Below, one piece after another: positions 19,543 through 29,431 of a stretch of 64,000 bases of DNA (the first letter of the stretch is position 1; the number at the start of each line of letters is the position of its first letter). The position numbers were made by a program, and so were the translations under genes. The notes below the pieces were generated by a model. It did no database searches and had not been told where the DNA came from. It saw only the letters and a program-made list of their open reading frames with translations. The DNA is from Petrimonas mucosa. Its GTDB lineage: Bacteria > Bacteroidota > Bacteroidia > Bacteroidales > Dysgonomonadaceae. The stretch spans positions 372,001-436,000 of the forward strand of contig NZ_LT608328.1 in the NCBI RefSeq assembly GCF_900095795.1. The letters run 5' to 3'.

Positions 19543-20562
19543 TTATTTATCAATGAAATCAAAAGGGTAAATAAAAGGTTTGATTTTTTCGCCGGTTCGC
19601 AGGCGTATCCAACTCTCGAAACCTCTTTCACCTTCAGTGAGTTCAATGACACGAGCTCCATTACTCCCATCGGGATGATTGTAGTGTGATGTTTTTCTGC
19701 TGCCGGTAACGCGACCATAGCAGAGCATAATCTCTTTCCAGCAAACTACATAATCGTTCAAATGATCGTGGCCGACAATAACAGCCATAACGTCGCCATT
19801 TTTCTTAAAAGCATTGAAGAGGCCTGTATTTCGGCTGGCACATGCAACCTTCTCTTTTCGGGTGCCATAGAAGCGTGCATCCAGATCGACAATTGCCTCC
19901 CTGAACTCTGGCAGGGGAATGTGGAAAAAGGCAAGAGAAGGAATCGGATTCTCTTTGTTGATTTTTGTGAACTCTTTGCTGGTTTTGTTGTACCAGTTTA
20001 CCTGATCTGATTCAATGGAGTCCCTATTGCTGTCAAAACCATAGAGCACTGTCATTATCCGTTCACTGCTCGACTGGTAAATGGGGATAGCAAAATTGGT
20101 TGTACCTGTAATCCCTTCAACTCTACTGGTAAGGTTTCCAGGTAAATTTCTGATCTGGTTGTAGATTGCTTTACGATCCATGCTTAGTTCATCATCGTGA
20201 TTTCCCAGGACAACTGCAAATGGAATATTATGGGTTACCGCCGGCTCCAGGATGGCGTCAATCCCTTCGGCAACTGGCTCGCCGGTTACATGATCGCCAG
20301 TGTAAAAAATCAAATCGGGCTTTTCGATATCTAGAACATTATTCATGCAATCAACCGCTTCCTGAGATTGGGGAACAGCTGATTTCCAATGGATATCTGT
20401 AAATTGGACAATTTTAAATTTCCGATCATTATTGTACGATAATTTCAGTTGCGGCTTATCATCAACAAGATTTTGCAATCTATTTGCTGACTCGATCTTT
20501 CTGCTTAATAGAAACGCTCCTGCAGCCAGCGCAGTTTTTTCAATGAAAAATCTTCTATCCAT
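19543..20562 (-). CDS. Tat-exported calcineurin-like metallophosphoesterase
   Basis: A 339-residue phosphoesterase. The N-terminus RRFFIEKTALAAGAFLL is a twin-arginine signal, implying export of a folded, metal-loaded enzyme. The metallophosphoesterase motifs are complete: QFTDIHW (Asp and His), TGDHVTG, LGNHDDE, FFHIPLPE and GHDHLND (about residues 50-270). It is closest to the PhoD-unlike Dcr2/phosphodiesterase-type proteins common in Bacteroidota and to the second copy at 39296-41862. It could act on phosphomonoesters or diesters; its place among glycosidases suggests phosphorylated sugars, which is inference. It lies 29 bases upstream of the collapsed GH97. Confidence 0.85.
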   Translation of the reverse strand: MDRRFFIEKTALAAGAFLLSRKIESANRLQNLVDDKPQLKLSYNNDRKFKIVQFTDIHWKSAVPQSQEAVDCMNNVLDIEKPDLIFYTGDHVTGEPVAEGIDAILEPAVTHNIPFAVVLGNHDDELSMDRKAIYNQIRNLPGNLTSRVEGITGTTNFAIPIYQSSSERIMTVLYGFDSNRDSIESDQVNWYNKTSKEFTKINKENPIPSLAFFHIPLPEFREAIVDLDARFYGTRKEKVACASRNTGLFNAFKKNGDVMAVIVGHDHLNDYVVCWKEIMLCYGRVTGSRKTSHYNHPDGSNGARVIELTEGERGFESWIRLRTGEKIKPFIYPFDFIDK

Positions 20563-20636
20563 ATCTATTTCATTTTCAAATCAAATTAACAACACTCCAA
20601 TTTTTCAAACCATGTTACAGACAGGAAAGCAAAAAC

Positions 20637-22703
20637 CTATGGTTCCATCAGCCATCTGTTTTTCTTGGGCCCGATAAGTTGAACAGGTATCGGCTTCATA
20701 CCATATTTGTCAAGTATCTCTGAAGAACAGAACACTTCAATTTGCTTTCCGTCGGAAGGGACGGCCGGGTTGTCCCTTACCAGTTCACGGTCATTGGTGC
20801 CGATAAACAGCCTGTCGCAATCAACCAGCAGATTATTCTTAACTTGATTGATATTGATCCCGGTACGGATGTTTTTCAGTTCTGGATACCTCTGTTGATA
20901 GAGGGCTGAGCCAATATCAACATCTTCATATAACTTTTTTTGCATCACCGGCTTTTCCAATTCGCTGAGCCACCGCTCCTCGCTCCATCTTGAGAAACTG
21001 ACAGCGGCCGTACACTTGAAAAAGAGATTGTTTTCCACCAGATTATCCTTTCCCCCGTGAATCTGAACACCTCCAAAGCTGTGCGCACCACAACGTTCAA
21101 AGATATTGCCTGAAATGGTGACACCGGAGATCATGTCGTCAAGACGGACACCTGCGGCTCCGTGCCGGGTTCCTCCTTTGATGTCGGACCAGCGGTTATA
21201 ACGGATCATGATGCCGCGATAGGAAGGATTATAATAGATGTCAATCCCTCCCTGGTCATCCGATTCATTGACCACGTGACTGATCTCATTGTACTCGATT
21301 AAAAAGTCATTCCCCTCCAGCCTCATTGCTGATGAAGAGGAGTACCTGAACCGGTTGTTGTTTACCTTGATGCCGCAACCGTCAAGGTGAATGGCAGGCT
21401 CATAGGTTCGTTTAAAGAGAGAGAAATGTTCAACAATGGAGTGTTCCACGAAATGGTTGGCCGGAGTCAGGCTTTTACGATCACCCCCTTTGATGTCGAT
21501 TCCCCGATGACCGAAGTATTGGAGCAGACAGCCAGAAATGCCATGGTTCTGACCTCCATCAATATGGATGCCATCTTTACCGAAGCGCATTATTCTACAC
21601 GATTTCAGTAAACAGTTCTCTCCTCCTTTGATGGAAATTGCGCTGCCGCGGCCCTCCTGAAAGGTGATTCCTTCGATTATCACGTTTGAACAGCCATCCA
21701 TTTCGATCATAAAGGGGTCAGAGAATCTGGTGAGGGTTACCGCGGCCCTGTTGGGATCTATGTTTTCAGGAGGAAACCAATAGATCGCTCCATTTATACG
21801 GTCCAGATACCACTCGCCGGGCCGATCTATTTCACAAAACAGGTTCAGTCCGAAATACCTTAAACTATCTCCGTACCCGTAATGATGATAAGGCTCGGAG
21901 AGATAGAGTGTTTTTGTCAATGTATCGATTTTCTCTACTCTCTGGTACTCGTCACTCCAGTCCCAATACCAGTAACCACCAAGCCTCACGTCACTTTCTG
22001 CGGTCCATCGGGATTGTCGCTCCTCGAGATATTCAAAGACCCCCTCTTTCGTGCCATGCTTCTTGATATAGGTTGGGGCTGTTTCCGTTTCTCCTCTGGC
22101 AACACCTGCTCTGAGGAACCCATCGTTGGGCCATCTGGCCAGTCTCTGCAACGCTCCGTTGCATATAAGTTCGGGGCGTTTTCCCGCTTTGGTGGGATCG
22201 CCCGTATCGTCTATTCCCAGGATTTTGATATCAGCAACATACACTTTTCCACGTGACTCCGGTGGAAGAGCGGCAAGTTTATCCGCATCCGTAACCAATT
22301 GCCACGCCGTTACCTCCGTGCTGCCAGTAAAAACAGGTGTTTCTCCCTTCATCGCCCGATAGATAACCGGGGAGTTTTTTTCACCGGAATCTTCCGCGGT
22401 AAATCGTATCGGCTTTTCCAACCGGTATACTCCTCCCTTAATGTTGACCACGACCGCTCTTCCCGGTGTTTCCGACAAGGAGGTGCGGACAGCCGCCCTT
22501 GCCTTTTCAAGGGATTTGAAGGGTGCCGTTGCCGATCCGGGGTTTGTATCATTTCCGTTTGAGGAAACATAAAATTCGACCCTATTGCGTGGTGAAAAAG
22601 AGAATAGCAATGCAGGAATGCATATCGCCATGAATAGCGTGGCTATTGCTTGTGATAAGTGCCGCACTTCTCTGATTCGTTGATTTACCTCTTTTGTTTG
22701 CAT
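20637..22703 (-). CDS. Right-handed parallel beta-helix protein, possible glycosidase or lyase
   Basis: A 688-residue protein with an N-terminal hydrophobic segment (about residues 18-35) serving as signal or anchor. The opening FYVSSNGNDTNPGSATAPFK and SLEKARAAVR is the entry strand of exported beta-helix proteins of the DUF1565/GH141-like kind. The middle (about 340-580) is made of repeated NVIIEGITF, CLLKSCRIMR and FLIEYNEISHV units typical of PbH1 coils. The N-terminal 300 residues hold a non-helical insertion. Such proteins degrade polysaccharides as GH28, GH110, GH141 or pectate lyases; the exact family cannot be settled by eye. It lies between an MFS transporter and a phosphoesterase in the same operon. 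Confidence 0.75.
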   Translation of the reverse strand: MQTKEVNQRIREVRHLSQAIATLFMAICIPALLFSFSPRNRVEFYVSSNGNDTNPGSATAPFKSLEKARAAVRTSLSETPGRAVVVNIKGGVYRLEKPIRFTAEDSGEKNSPVIYRAMKGETPVFTGSTEVTAWQLVTDADKLAALPPESRGKVYVADIKILGIDDTGDPTKAGKRPELICNGALQRLARWPNDGFLRAGVARGETETAPTYIKKHGTKEGVFEYLEERQSRWTAESDVRLGGYWYWDWSDEYQRVEKIDTLTKTLYLSEPYHHYGYGDSLRYFGLNLFCEIDRPGEWYLDRINGAIYWFPPENIDPNRAAVTLTRFSDPFMIEMDGCSNVIIEGITFQEGRGSAISIKGGENCLLKSCRIMRFGKDGIHIDGGQNHGISGCLLQYFGHRGIDIKGGDRKSLTPANHFVEHSIVEHFSLFKRTYEPAIHLDGCGIKVNNNRFRYSSSSAMRLEGNDFLIEYNEISHVVNESDDQGGIDIYYNPSYRGIMIRYNRWSDIKGGTRHGAAGVRLDDMISGVTISGNIFERCGAHSFGGVQIHGGKDNLVENNLFFKCTAAVSFSRWSEERWLSELEKPVMQKKLYEDVDIGSALYQQRYPELKNIRTGININQVKNNLLVDCDRLFIGTNDRELVRDNPAVPSDGKQIEVFCSSEILDKYGMKPIPVQLIGPKKNRWLMEP

Positions 22704-22776
22704 GAGTGCTTGGGATAATTGATATATTCTGTACCTGCCTGCCGTTGAGAGATGATATTTGTATTGGGTGTAATCT

Positions 22777-23955
22777 TTAGAGCGGTGCCTCGTTTGAGCT
22801 GCTGTTGACGGGTTTAATCAGCCAGATCATATAGAGCCATATCAAGGCCAATATTGCCATTGCCGCCCATTGTGTCCCGAATGTATCCGATACTACACCC
22901 AACAGCGTGGCAATTATTCCACCGGAGACACCCACGATCAGCAGTGATGAGATTTCATTGGCTCGCTGCGGAAGATGTTTCAATGCCAAGGAGAATATGA
23001 TCGCAAACAGATTGGAATAACCAAGTGCAATTATCACCGTTGCGGCCAGAATGGATGATTGAGTGGAACTGAAAAGCAAGATCGACATTCCTGCCAGTGT
23101 AATGATTGCGCTTACAGTATAAAATTTTCGTTCAGATACTCTCATCAGGATGATTCCTCCCAGGAAAGCACCAACCGCCCGGACGATAAAGTAATAGTAA
23201 CTCTTTAACTGATCAGCATGTGAAACGTCGGTGATGGATGGAACCTTTTCCATCAGGTATTTGGGCAAGGTTGTATTTAGTCCCACATCTACCCCTACCA
23301 AAACCAGGATGCCGATAAAGAAAGCCAGAATTTTTTTATCTTTTAATAGTGCAAATGTCGATCTGAAGGAGGTAACCTCTATCTTCTTCTCGCTTTCCGG
23401 TATTTGTGTAGCCCAGAGCCATATTCCGGCCAGCAGGGTGATGACTCCGAATACGGGAAGAACATATTTCCATCCCAGGGTTGATCCGGCTAACCATGCT
23501 GCTATGTTGGGGCCTGACCACGATGAAAGAGCTTTGACAAACTGACCCAATGTCAAGGTTCCAGTTTGCTTCTCTTTGGCGACTACGTTTGTAACTAGCG
23601 GATTCAGTGCTACCTGAATGATTGTGTTACCGATCCCGATAAACATGAAAGCGACAATAATTATCCCGTAGTTGTAAGTGATAAACGGGAGAACTAAGCC
23701 TGCGAGCGTAAAGATGTAACTGATCAACACTGTGTTCTTCCGGCCGTAGCGGTTCATCAGGAATCCAGTCGGGATCGACAGGACCAGAAACCAGAAAAAA
23801 CAGGAGAGTGATAACAGGTTAGCCGTTGAATCGTTCAGCCCGAAATCGACCTTCACATAATTGATTGCTGTTCCGATAAGGTCAACAATTCCCATAACCA
23901 AAAACCCAAAGATCACGGGTAATACTTTTGAAAATGAATGGTGTTTTGTCTTCAT
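22777..23955 (-). CDS. MFS transporter, probably sugar/proton symporter
   Basis: A 392-residue membrane protein with about 12 hydrophobic segments and no signal peptide. The MFS motif between helices 2 and 3 reads GFLMNRYGRKNTV (about residues 62-74), and a central loop (about 190-205) divides two six-helix halves. The layout resembles the FucP/NagP-like importers used in Bacteroidota loci to bring released monosaccharides across the inner membrane. Its position between GH92 mannosidases and a beta-helix enzyme suggests import of a product of these enzymes; mannose or a disaccharide is a reasonable guess only. Confidence 0.82.
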   Translation of the reverse strand: MKTKHHSFSKVLPVIFGFLVMGIVDLIGTAINYVKVDFGLNDSTANLLSLSCFFWFLVLSIPTGFLMNRYGRKNTVLISYIFTLAGLVLPFITYNYGIIIVAFMFIGIGNTIIQVALNPLVTNVVAKEKQTGTLTLGQFVKALSSWSGPNIAAWLAGSTLGWKYVLPVFGVITLLAGIWLWATQIPESEKKIEVTSFRSTFALLKDKKILAFFIGILVLVGVDVGLNTTLPKYLMEKVPSITDVSHADQLKSYYYFIVRAVGAFLGGIILMRVSERKFYTVSAIITLAGMSILLFSSTQSSILAATVIIALGYSNLFAIIFSLALKHLPQRANEISSLLIVGVSGGIIATLLGVVSDTFGTQWAAMAILALIWLYMIWLIKPVNSSSNEAPL

Positions 23956-24049
23956 AAAGGGTACAATTCAGTTTAAAAAAATGTTGTGATCCGCCTAGCC
24001 AACAAATGGCACAGGAATACTTCAGAGAGTTCTTTCCGTTTGCTCAATC

Positions 24050-26284
24050 TCAATCATAAAAAACAGAAGATATTGAAGAGGTCATTTCAAATTCCAATTG
24101 CCCCCCTTCCATTATTTCATCATATGTAATTGAAAATCGTTTTATTTTTTCACCATTTAGCTTCACCGACTTGATATATTTATTCTCGGAAGAGATACCT
24201 TTTGCTTTCATTTCGAAACTCTTTCCATTGGGTAAGTGAAGTTTCATCTCTTTGAATTGGGGAGCTCCGATGATGTATTCCCCCGACACAGGATCAACAG
24301 GGTAGAATCCTAACGCCGAGAAGATGTACCATGTTGACATTTGCCCGCAATCATCATTTCCGCTCAATCCATCCCTGGTGGGCAGGTAGAACTGGTCGAA
24401 CACCCGACGGATGAGCTCCTGACCCTTATAAGGGTTGTCCGTGTAGTTGTAGAGGTAGGCTACATGGTGACTCGGTTCATTTCCATGCGCATACTGACCT
24501 ATCATTCCGGTTACATCGCCATGAAACCCCCCTCCAAGGGAGATGACATCCAGGAAAAAGAGGGAGTCGAGTTTCTTTTCAAAACTCGCCCTGCCACCCA
24601 TTAACTCCACCAGGCCTGGAATATCGTGCTGGACATGCCATGTGTATTGCCATGCATTACCCTCTGTATAATCACCTCCACTTGTGCCGGCATGTGAAAG
24701 GAGGAAAGGGTCGAATGGCGACCTCCAATTCCCTTTTGAGTCTTTTCCTCTTGCCAACGTTGTGGTCGGGTCAAACAGGTTCTTATAGTTTCCAGCCCGT
24801 TGTGCGAAGAAACGTTGATTCTCTACATCTCCGTTCTGTTTGGCAACCAGTGCTGCGCAATAATCATCATAACAGTGTTCCAATGTCCGAGAGACAGATT
24901 CAACACCAATCAAGTCGAATGGATAGTATCCGAACCGGTTATATGTTTCCCAGTCTGATTTGGGATGTGATTTGGTCAGCGATGCATAAATCGAGGCAAC
25001 AGCGGTTTGGATATCTCCCGGAAGTTTTCCTTTCAGATATGCGTCGGCAATGACGGGAACAGCGTGATTGCCAATCATCAACCAGGTCTCGTTCTGTCCA
25101 TATTCATTGGTGCACAGAATGCCGCGCTGCTTGTATAAATCGATCAATGAGGCTACGAACTCGCTGTTTTTTTCTGGAAACATGAGAATGTAAAATGGAT
25201 GGGTCGCCCGGTAGGTATCCCACAACGAAAAATTGGTGTAACGATCGGCGTCGCTCTTGATTCGGGTCCCGTCAGGTAAACAATAGGTGCTGTCCACATC
25301 AGTTATTAGATTTGGCATGAGCAGAGCGTGATACAATGAGGTGTAGAACGAAATCGCCTGCTGGTCGTCTATGGGGGAGATCTCAATCTTGTTTAAATAA
25401 CCGTTCCAGATGGCAGCAGCCTCACTCCTGATCTGTTCGAAATCTTTTCCGGCTGTCTCTTTTTCCATATTCTTTCCAGCACCCTCAAAGCCGGTTGTGG
25501 ATAAGGCGACTTTCACGGTGAGTGACTCATCTCTCCCTGTGTCAAATTTGAGTAGAAGTTTCGTATCCTTTCCATTGATGTTTTGATCTTCCGACACAAT
25601 GCTGTCCGAAAAGGAGGAGAAGCCCGTAAATGGTTTAGAGAGTGTGGCAAGAAAATAAAGGGTACGGTCTTGTGAAAATCCACTGGAGCGCCTTTTCCCT
25701 GCAATGGTGGTGTCGTTTAAAATGGCGAGACTCGATTCAATCGTGTTATTTCCAATGCCATGATTGAGGTCGATTATAATACCGGCCTGATCCGATTGAG
25801 GAAAAGTATATTTGTGGATCGCGACTCTCTCTGTTGCAGTCAGTTCGGCGGTTATTCCATAATCATCCAGCAATACTCTGTAATACCCGGGAGCCGCCTC
25901 TTCCTTATCATGGGAAAAACGTGAACGGTAACCGGTTGAAGTGTCGGTTTCATCACCTCTGTAAAAAGGAATATTCCCTACAATCGGCATGAACATGATA
26001 TCCCCCATCTCCGGGATTCCGGTACCGCTTAAGTGGGTGTGGGAGAAGCCGATGATGGAGGAGTCTGCATCGTGGTATCCCGAACAGTGTTCCCATTTGT
26101 CGGTACCGGTATCCGGGCCAACCTGGACCATGCCGAAAGGTAATTGGGCCGCAGGGTGGGTATGTCCAACATATGCTGTTCCAATAAACGGATCGACATA
26201 CTGTGTCAAATCCTCTTGTCGGGGAGAAGAACAAGAGATAAAAAAAATTGTTACTGCAAATATTGGAATTAATGAATGTTTCAT
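24050..26284 (-). CDS. GH92 alpha-mannosidase, lipoprotein (copy 1)
   Basis: A 744-residue calcium-dependent exo-alpha-mannosidase with lipoprotein signal (FFISC near residue 18). GH92 signatures: YVDPFIGT near 30, SHTHLSGTG near 97, NYTEGNAWQ-type motif GDYTEGNAWQYTW (Glu near 541, the expected general acid), HGNEPSHH near 600 and GNDDCGQMSTWY near 641 with the conserved acidic pair. The N-terminal beta-sandwich and the C-terminal (alpha/alpha)6 barrel are of full family length. The start codon overlaps the stop of the next upstream gene (also GH92) by 4 bases (ATGA), so the two are translationally coupled. It likely trims alpha-mannosides at the cell surface or in the periplasm. Confidence 0.93.
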   Translation of the reverse strand: MKHSLIPIFAVTIFFISCSSPRQEDLTQYVDPFIGTAYVGHTHPAAQLPFGMVQVGPDTGTDKWEHCSGYHDADSSIIGFSHTHLSGTGIPEMGDIMFMPIVGNIPFYRGDETDTSTGYRSRFSHDKEEAAPGYYRVLLDDYGITAELTATERVAIHKYTFPQSDQAGIIIDLNHGIGNNTIESSLAILNDTTIAGKRRSSGFSQDRTLYFLATLSKPFTGFSSFSDSIVSEDQNINGKDTKLLLKFDTGRDESLTVKVALSTTGFEGAGKNMEKETAGKDFEQIRSEAAAIWNGYLNKIEISPIDDQQAISFYTSLYHALLMPNLITDVDSTYCLPDGTRIKSDADRYTNFSLWDTYRATHPFYILMFPEKNSEFVASLIDLYKQRGILCTNEYGQNETWLMIGNHAVPVIADAYLKGKLPGDIQTAVASIYASLTKSHPKSDWETYNRFGYYPFDLIGVESVSRTLEHCYDDYCAALVAKQNGDVENQRFFAQRAGNYKNLFDPTTTLARGKDSKGNWRSPFDPFLLSHAGTSGGDYTEGNAWQYTWHVQHDIPGLVELMGGRASFEKKLDSLFFLDVISLGGGFHGDVTGMIGQYAHGNEPSHHVAYLYNYTDNPYKGQELIRRVFDQFYLPTRDGLSGNDDCGQMSTWYIFSALGFYPVDPVSGEYIIGAPQFKEMKLHLPNGKSFEMKAKGISSENKYIKSVKLNGEKIKRFSITYDEIMEGGQLEFEMTSSISSVFYD

Positions 26285-28497
26285 CTTGGTTTATTTGTCA
26301 TTTGAAATTCGAGCAACCCGCCTTTCATGATCTCTTCATACTTGATGCTGTATGATTCAATTGGTTTTCCATTCAAATGTATTGCCTTCACATATTTGTT
26401 CTTTTCGGATAATCTGTTGGCTTTTATCGTAAATCGGTTTCCATTAGGTAAAGATAGGATAATTTCAGGTACTTGAGGTGCACCAATTACATATTTTCCA
26501 GATATGGGGTCAACCGGGTAGAAGCCCATTGCCGAGAAAATGTACCATGCAGACATCTGTCCACAGTCATCATTACCAACCAGACCGTCACGGTCGGGCA
26601 GGTAAAACCGGTCAAATATCTCCCTGATAATTTCTGCCGTGCGATCGGGACGGCCGGCAATGGAATATAAATATGCAATATGGTGACTGGGCTCATTCCC
26701 ATGTGCATATAGTCCTATCAAACCTGTTACATCGGGGACTGCTTCATGACCGGGCAGATCGTCGATATTTGTTTCAAATAGGGTATTCAGTTTTGTGACG
26801 AATTGCTCCTTCGAGCCGAACATATCGATCAAACCCTCTACGTCGTGTTGGACGTGCCATGTCCACTGCCATGCATTCCCCTCTGTAAAATCGCCCCCCT
26901 CCGACTCGCTGGTCAAGGAAAAGGGATTGAACGGCGAACGCCAGTTCCCCTGGGAGTCTCGTCCCCTTACCAACATGAGGCTCTTGTCATAAACGTTCTT
27001 GTAATAGGTTGAGCGTTTTGAAAAGAATCTGTACTCTTCCTCCCTGTTCAATGCTTTGGCCATCTGGGCAACACAGTAGTCATCGTAACTCGATTCCAAT
27101 GTCCGGGATACCGATTCAACCGAACTTACATCGAAGGGGAAATAGCCATATCTGTCGTAATTCGACCAGTCAGCCTTATTATGATCGAATGTCTGTGCAT
27201 GCCTGATAGCTTCGTAGGCAAATCCAGGATCAAAAGAGGTGTCGCCTTTAAGAAAAGCATCAACAATTACAGGTACGGCATGATTTCCTATCATGCACCA
27301 TGTTTCACGCATTCCATATTCATTGGTAGGCAGAAGTCCGACCTGTCTATGTCGTTCCAGCATTGATTTCACCAGTTTACTGTTTATTTCAGGATAGATG
27401 AGTGCCAAAAAGGGATGCAATGCACGATAGGTATCCCAAAGCGAGAAATTTGTATACATCTCACCTGTTTCACTTTTGTGCAATTTTTGATCCCAACCAG
27501 TGTAGAAGCCATCTACATCCGTGACCAGATTGGGCATTAGCAAGGCATGGTATAGTGATGTGTAATAAGATCTCTTCTGACCTTCATCCATCGCCTTGAT
27601 CTCTATTCTACTGAGGTAATTGTTCCAAACCTCTTCAGTCTGTGCATGAACCTGATCAAAATCCCATCCCGGCACTTCGGCATCAAGGTTCTTGATAGCC
27701 CCTTTCTCACTGGCCGTTGAAAGAGCGACTTTTACCAGTACGCTTTCCTGATCGCCTGTTGCAAACTGAAACAATAACTTGGTCAGTTTGCCGGAAACGT
27801 ATTGGCTATTTGATATTTCACCATCCTCATAAGAGCGGACCCGTGTGAATGGTTTGGAAAACCTGGCACAGAAATAGTAATGATGATCATCGATAAATCC
27901 GCTTGAGCGACGTTTGCCAACAACTGTTTGAGCATCGACAACCCTGATATAGCTTTCGGTTGTCTTGTCTCCAATACCGTGCTCCAGGTCAATCAATATG
28001 CCGGCTTTGGTGCTTGCCGGATAGGTATATCGATGGCATCCGACCCGTGGTGTGGCTGTGACTTCAGCCAGAATATTGTAGTCGTCGAGCTTTACTCGAT
28101 AATATCCTGGGCTTGCCTTTTCCGACTCGTTTGAAAAGGAGGAGCGATAACCGGTGGAGGTGTCGGTTTCTTCTCCTGCCTGAAAAGGGAGATCACCAAT
28201 AACTGGCATTATTAGAATATCTCCCATCTCGGCGGCTCCCGTACCGCTGAGGTGGGTATGGGAAAATCCAATAATTGATTTTGAATCTGTATGATATCCC
28301 GAACAGAACTTCCAACCATCGGTTCCATTATCAGGACTTACCTGTACCATTCCAAATGGAGTTGTTGCCCCCGGATATGTGTGTCCGGTGAATGCTGTTC
28401 CGATAAAAGGGTCAACGTAATCGGAGAGTTTCTGAGCCATCAGTATACTGTTCACCCAAGTGAGAAGCAGAAATAACAACCAAGTCTTGATTTTCAT
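26281..28497 (-). CDS. GH92 alpha-mannosidase (copy 2)
   Basis: About 738 residues from the ATG at 28497, which begins the signal peptide MKIKTWLLFLLLTWVNSILM; an in-frame ATG at 28509 adds four residues. No lipobox cysteine is present, so the protein is probably periplasmic rather than surface-anchored. Motifs: YVDPFIGTAFTGHTYPG, SHTHLSGTGAAEMGD, GDFTEGNAWQWTW (Glu near 539), HGNEPSHH and GNDDCGQMSAWY near 640, all intact. It overlaps copy 1 by 4 bases and resembles it along its length, which suggests a tandem duplication followed by divergence in localisation. The specificity (1,2; 1,3; 1,4; 1,6) cannot be stated. Confidence 0.93.
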   Translation of the reverse strand: MKIKTWLLFLLLTWVNSILMAQKLSDYVDPFIGTAFTGHTYPGATTPFGMVQVSPDNGTDGWKFCSGYHTDSKSIIGFSHTHLSGTGAAEMGDILIMPVIGDLPFQAGEETDTSTGYRSSFSNESEKASPGYYRVKLDDYNILAEVTATPRVGCHRYTYPASTKAGILIDLEHGIGDKTTESYIRVVDAQTVVGKRRSSGFIDDHHYYFCARFSKPFTRVRSYEDGEISNSQYVSGKLTKLLFQFATGDQESVLVKVALSTASEKGAIKNLDAEVPGWDFDQVHAQTEEVWNNYLSRIEIKAMDEGQKRSYYTSLYHALLMPNLVTDVDGFYTGWDQKLHKSETGEMYTNFSLWDTYRALHPFLALIYPEINSKLVKSMLERHRQVGLLPTNEYGMRETWCMIGNHAVPVIVDAFLKGDTSFDPGFAYEAIRHAQTFDHNKADWSNYDRYGYFPFDVSSVESVSRTLESSYDDYCVAQMAKALNREEEYRFFSKRSTYYKNVYDKSLMLVRGRDSQGNWRSPFNPFSLTSESEGGDFTEGNAWQWTWHVQHDVEGLIDMFGSKEQFVTKLNTLFETNIDDLPGHEAVPDVTGLIGLYAHGNEPSHHIAYLYSIAGRPDRTAEIIREIFDRFYLPDRDGLVGNDDCGQMSAWYIFSAMGFYPVDPISGKYVIGAPQVPEIILSLPNGNRFTIKANRLSEKNKYVKAIHLNGKPIESYSIKYEEIMKGGLLEFQMTNKPR

Positions 28498-28569
28498 ATT
28501 TTCTTGCATGATATTTATAAAAGCAATAATTATACAACTGTTTATCCCTATTTCCAGATTGAAATGAGC

Positions 28570-29421
28570 TTATTTTCTGAATGAGTCTGATATAAACGGT
28601 AGAGCAATGGATAATGACGATCTCCAGTACTTCCAGTCGTGATTGCCGTCCCGAACCCTTAATTCACACGGAATGCCGGCTTTTCTCATCTCTTTGTAAA
28701 ATTCGGTATTCACATCCAGCAGAAAGTCTTCATCCCCGCAGTCGACAAACCATTTGATCTCACGTAATTTATCCAGACTAGTGCTATCGGCATACGAAAC
28801 CAGGGCGATACAATCATTCGCTAGAACAGATCTTCCAAATTCTATCGATTCATCATCCTTTGTGGACGGCCTACCTTGTTTTGGCAACGACATCAGGGCA
28901 CTCATTGCGTAGACTGAAGCAAACATATCCGGATATTTCAAGGCATATGCAACTGCACCTCCACCACCCATGGAGAACCCCGCTATGGCTCTTGAGAATT
29001 TATCCCGGGAAACTCGATATCTTGTTTCAACATAAGGGATAAATTCCTCAAAAAAGAATGTTTCATAACTCCATCCCGTGGTGTTGAAATAGCCATTCCG
29101 GATGCTGCCTGCATCCGGAGTGATGATGATCATTTCGGCAGAGTTTCCGCTTGTCATGTGCTGATCTGCTGTTTTTTGCAGATGTCCATCTTTAGCCCAA
29201 TCGTTATTCCGGTGACTATGACCATGAAGAAGATATAATACCGGATACTTCCTATTTCCCGACTGACTGTAACTCTCGGGCAGATAAACTGTATATCTAC
29301 GGGTTGTGTTCAACACACAACTCTTTATACTGTCTTCAATAATCTGGCTGCTTGATTGTGCCGCAGCATTGAAGAGTAGAAACTGGGAAGATAAAAGAGA
29401 GGCGACAAGATACCTTTTCAT
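28570..29421 (-). CDS. Exported carbohydrate esterase, CE1/esterase-D-like
   Basis: A 283-residue alpha/beta-hydrolase with signal peptide (about residues 1-21, ending AAAQ). The oxyanion region YLLHGHSH (near 69), the nucleophile Ser in GFSMGGGGAV (about 147-156), the Asp in DCGDEDFLLD (about 232) and the His in DGNHDWKYW (about 264) form a full triad of the PF00756 family. Members remove acetyl or feruloyl groups from polysaccharides or hydrolyse S-formylglutathione; export and neighbours favour a glycan esterase. It lies 72 bases upstream of the second GH92 and 10 bases behind the (alpha/alpha)6-type protein. Confidence 0.83.
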   Translation of the reverse strand: MKRYLVASLLSSQFLLFNAAAQSSSQIIEDSIKSCVLNTTRRYTVYLPESYSQSGNRKYPVLYLLHGHSHRNNDWAKDGHLQKTADQHMTSGNSAEMIIITPDAGSIRNGYFNTTGWSYETFFFEEFIPYVETRYRVSRDKFSRAIAGFSMGGGGAVAYALKYPDMFASVYAMSALMSLPKQGRPSTKDDESIEFGRSVLANDCIALVSYADSTSLDKLREIKWFVDCGDEDFLLDVNTEFYKEMRKAGIPCELRVRDGNHDWKYWRSSLSIALPFISDSFRK

Positions 29422-29431
29422 ACTTTTTCGC

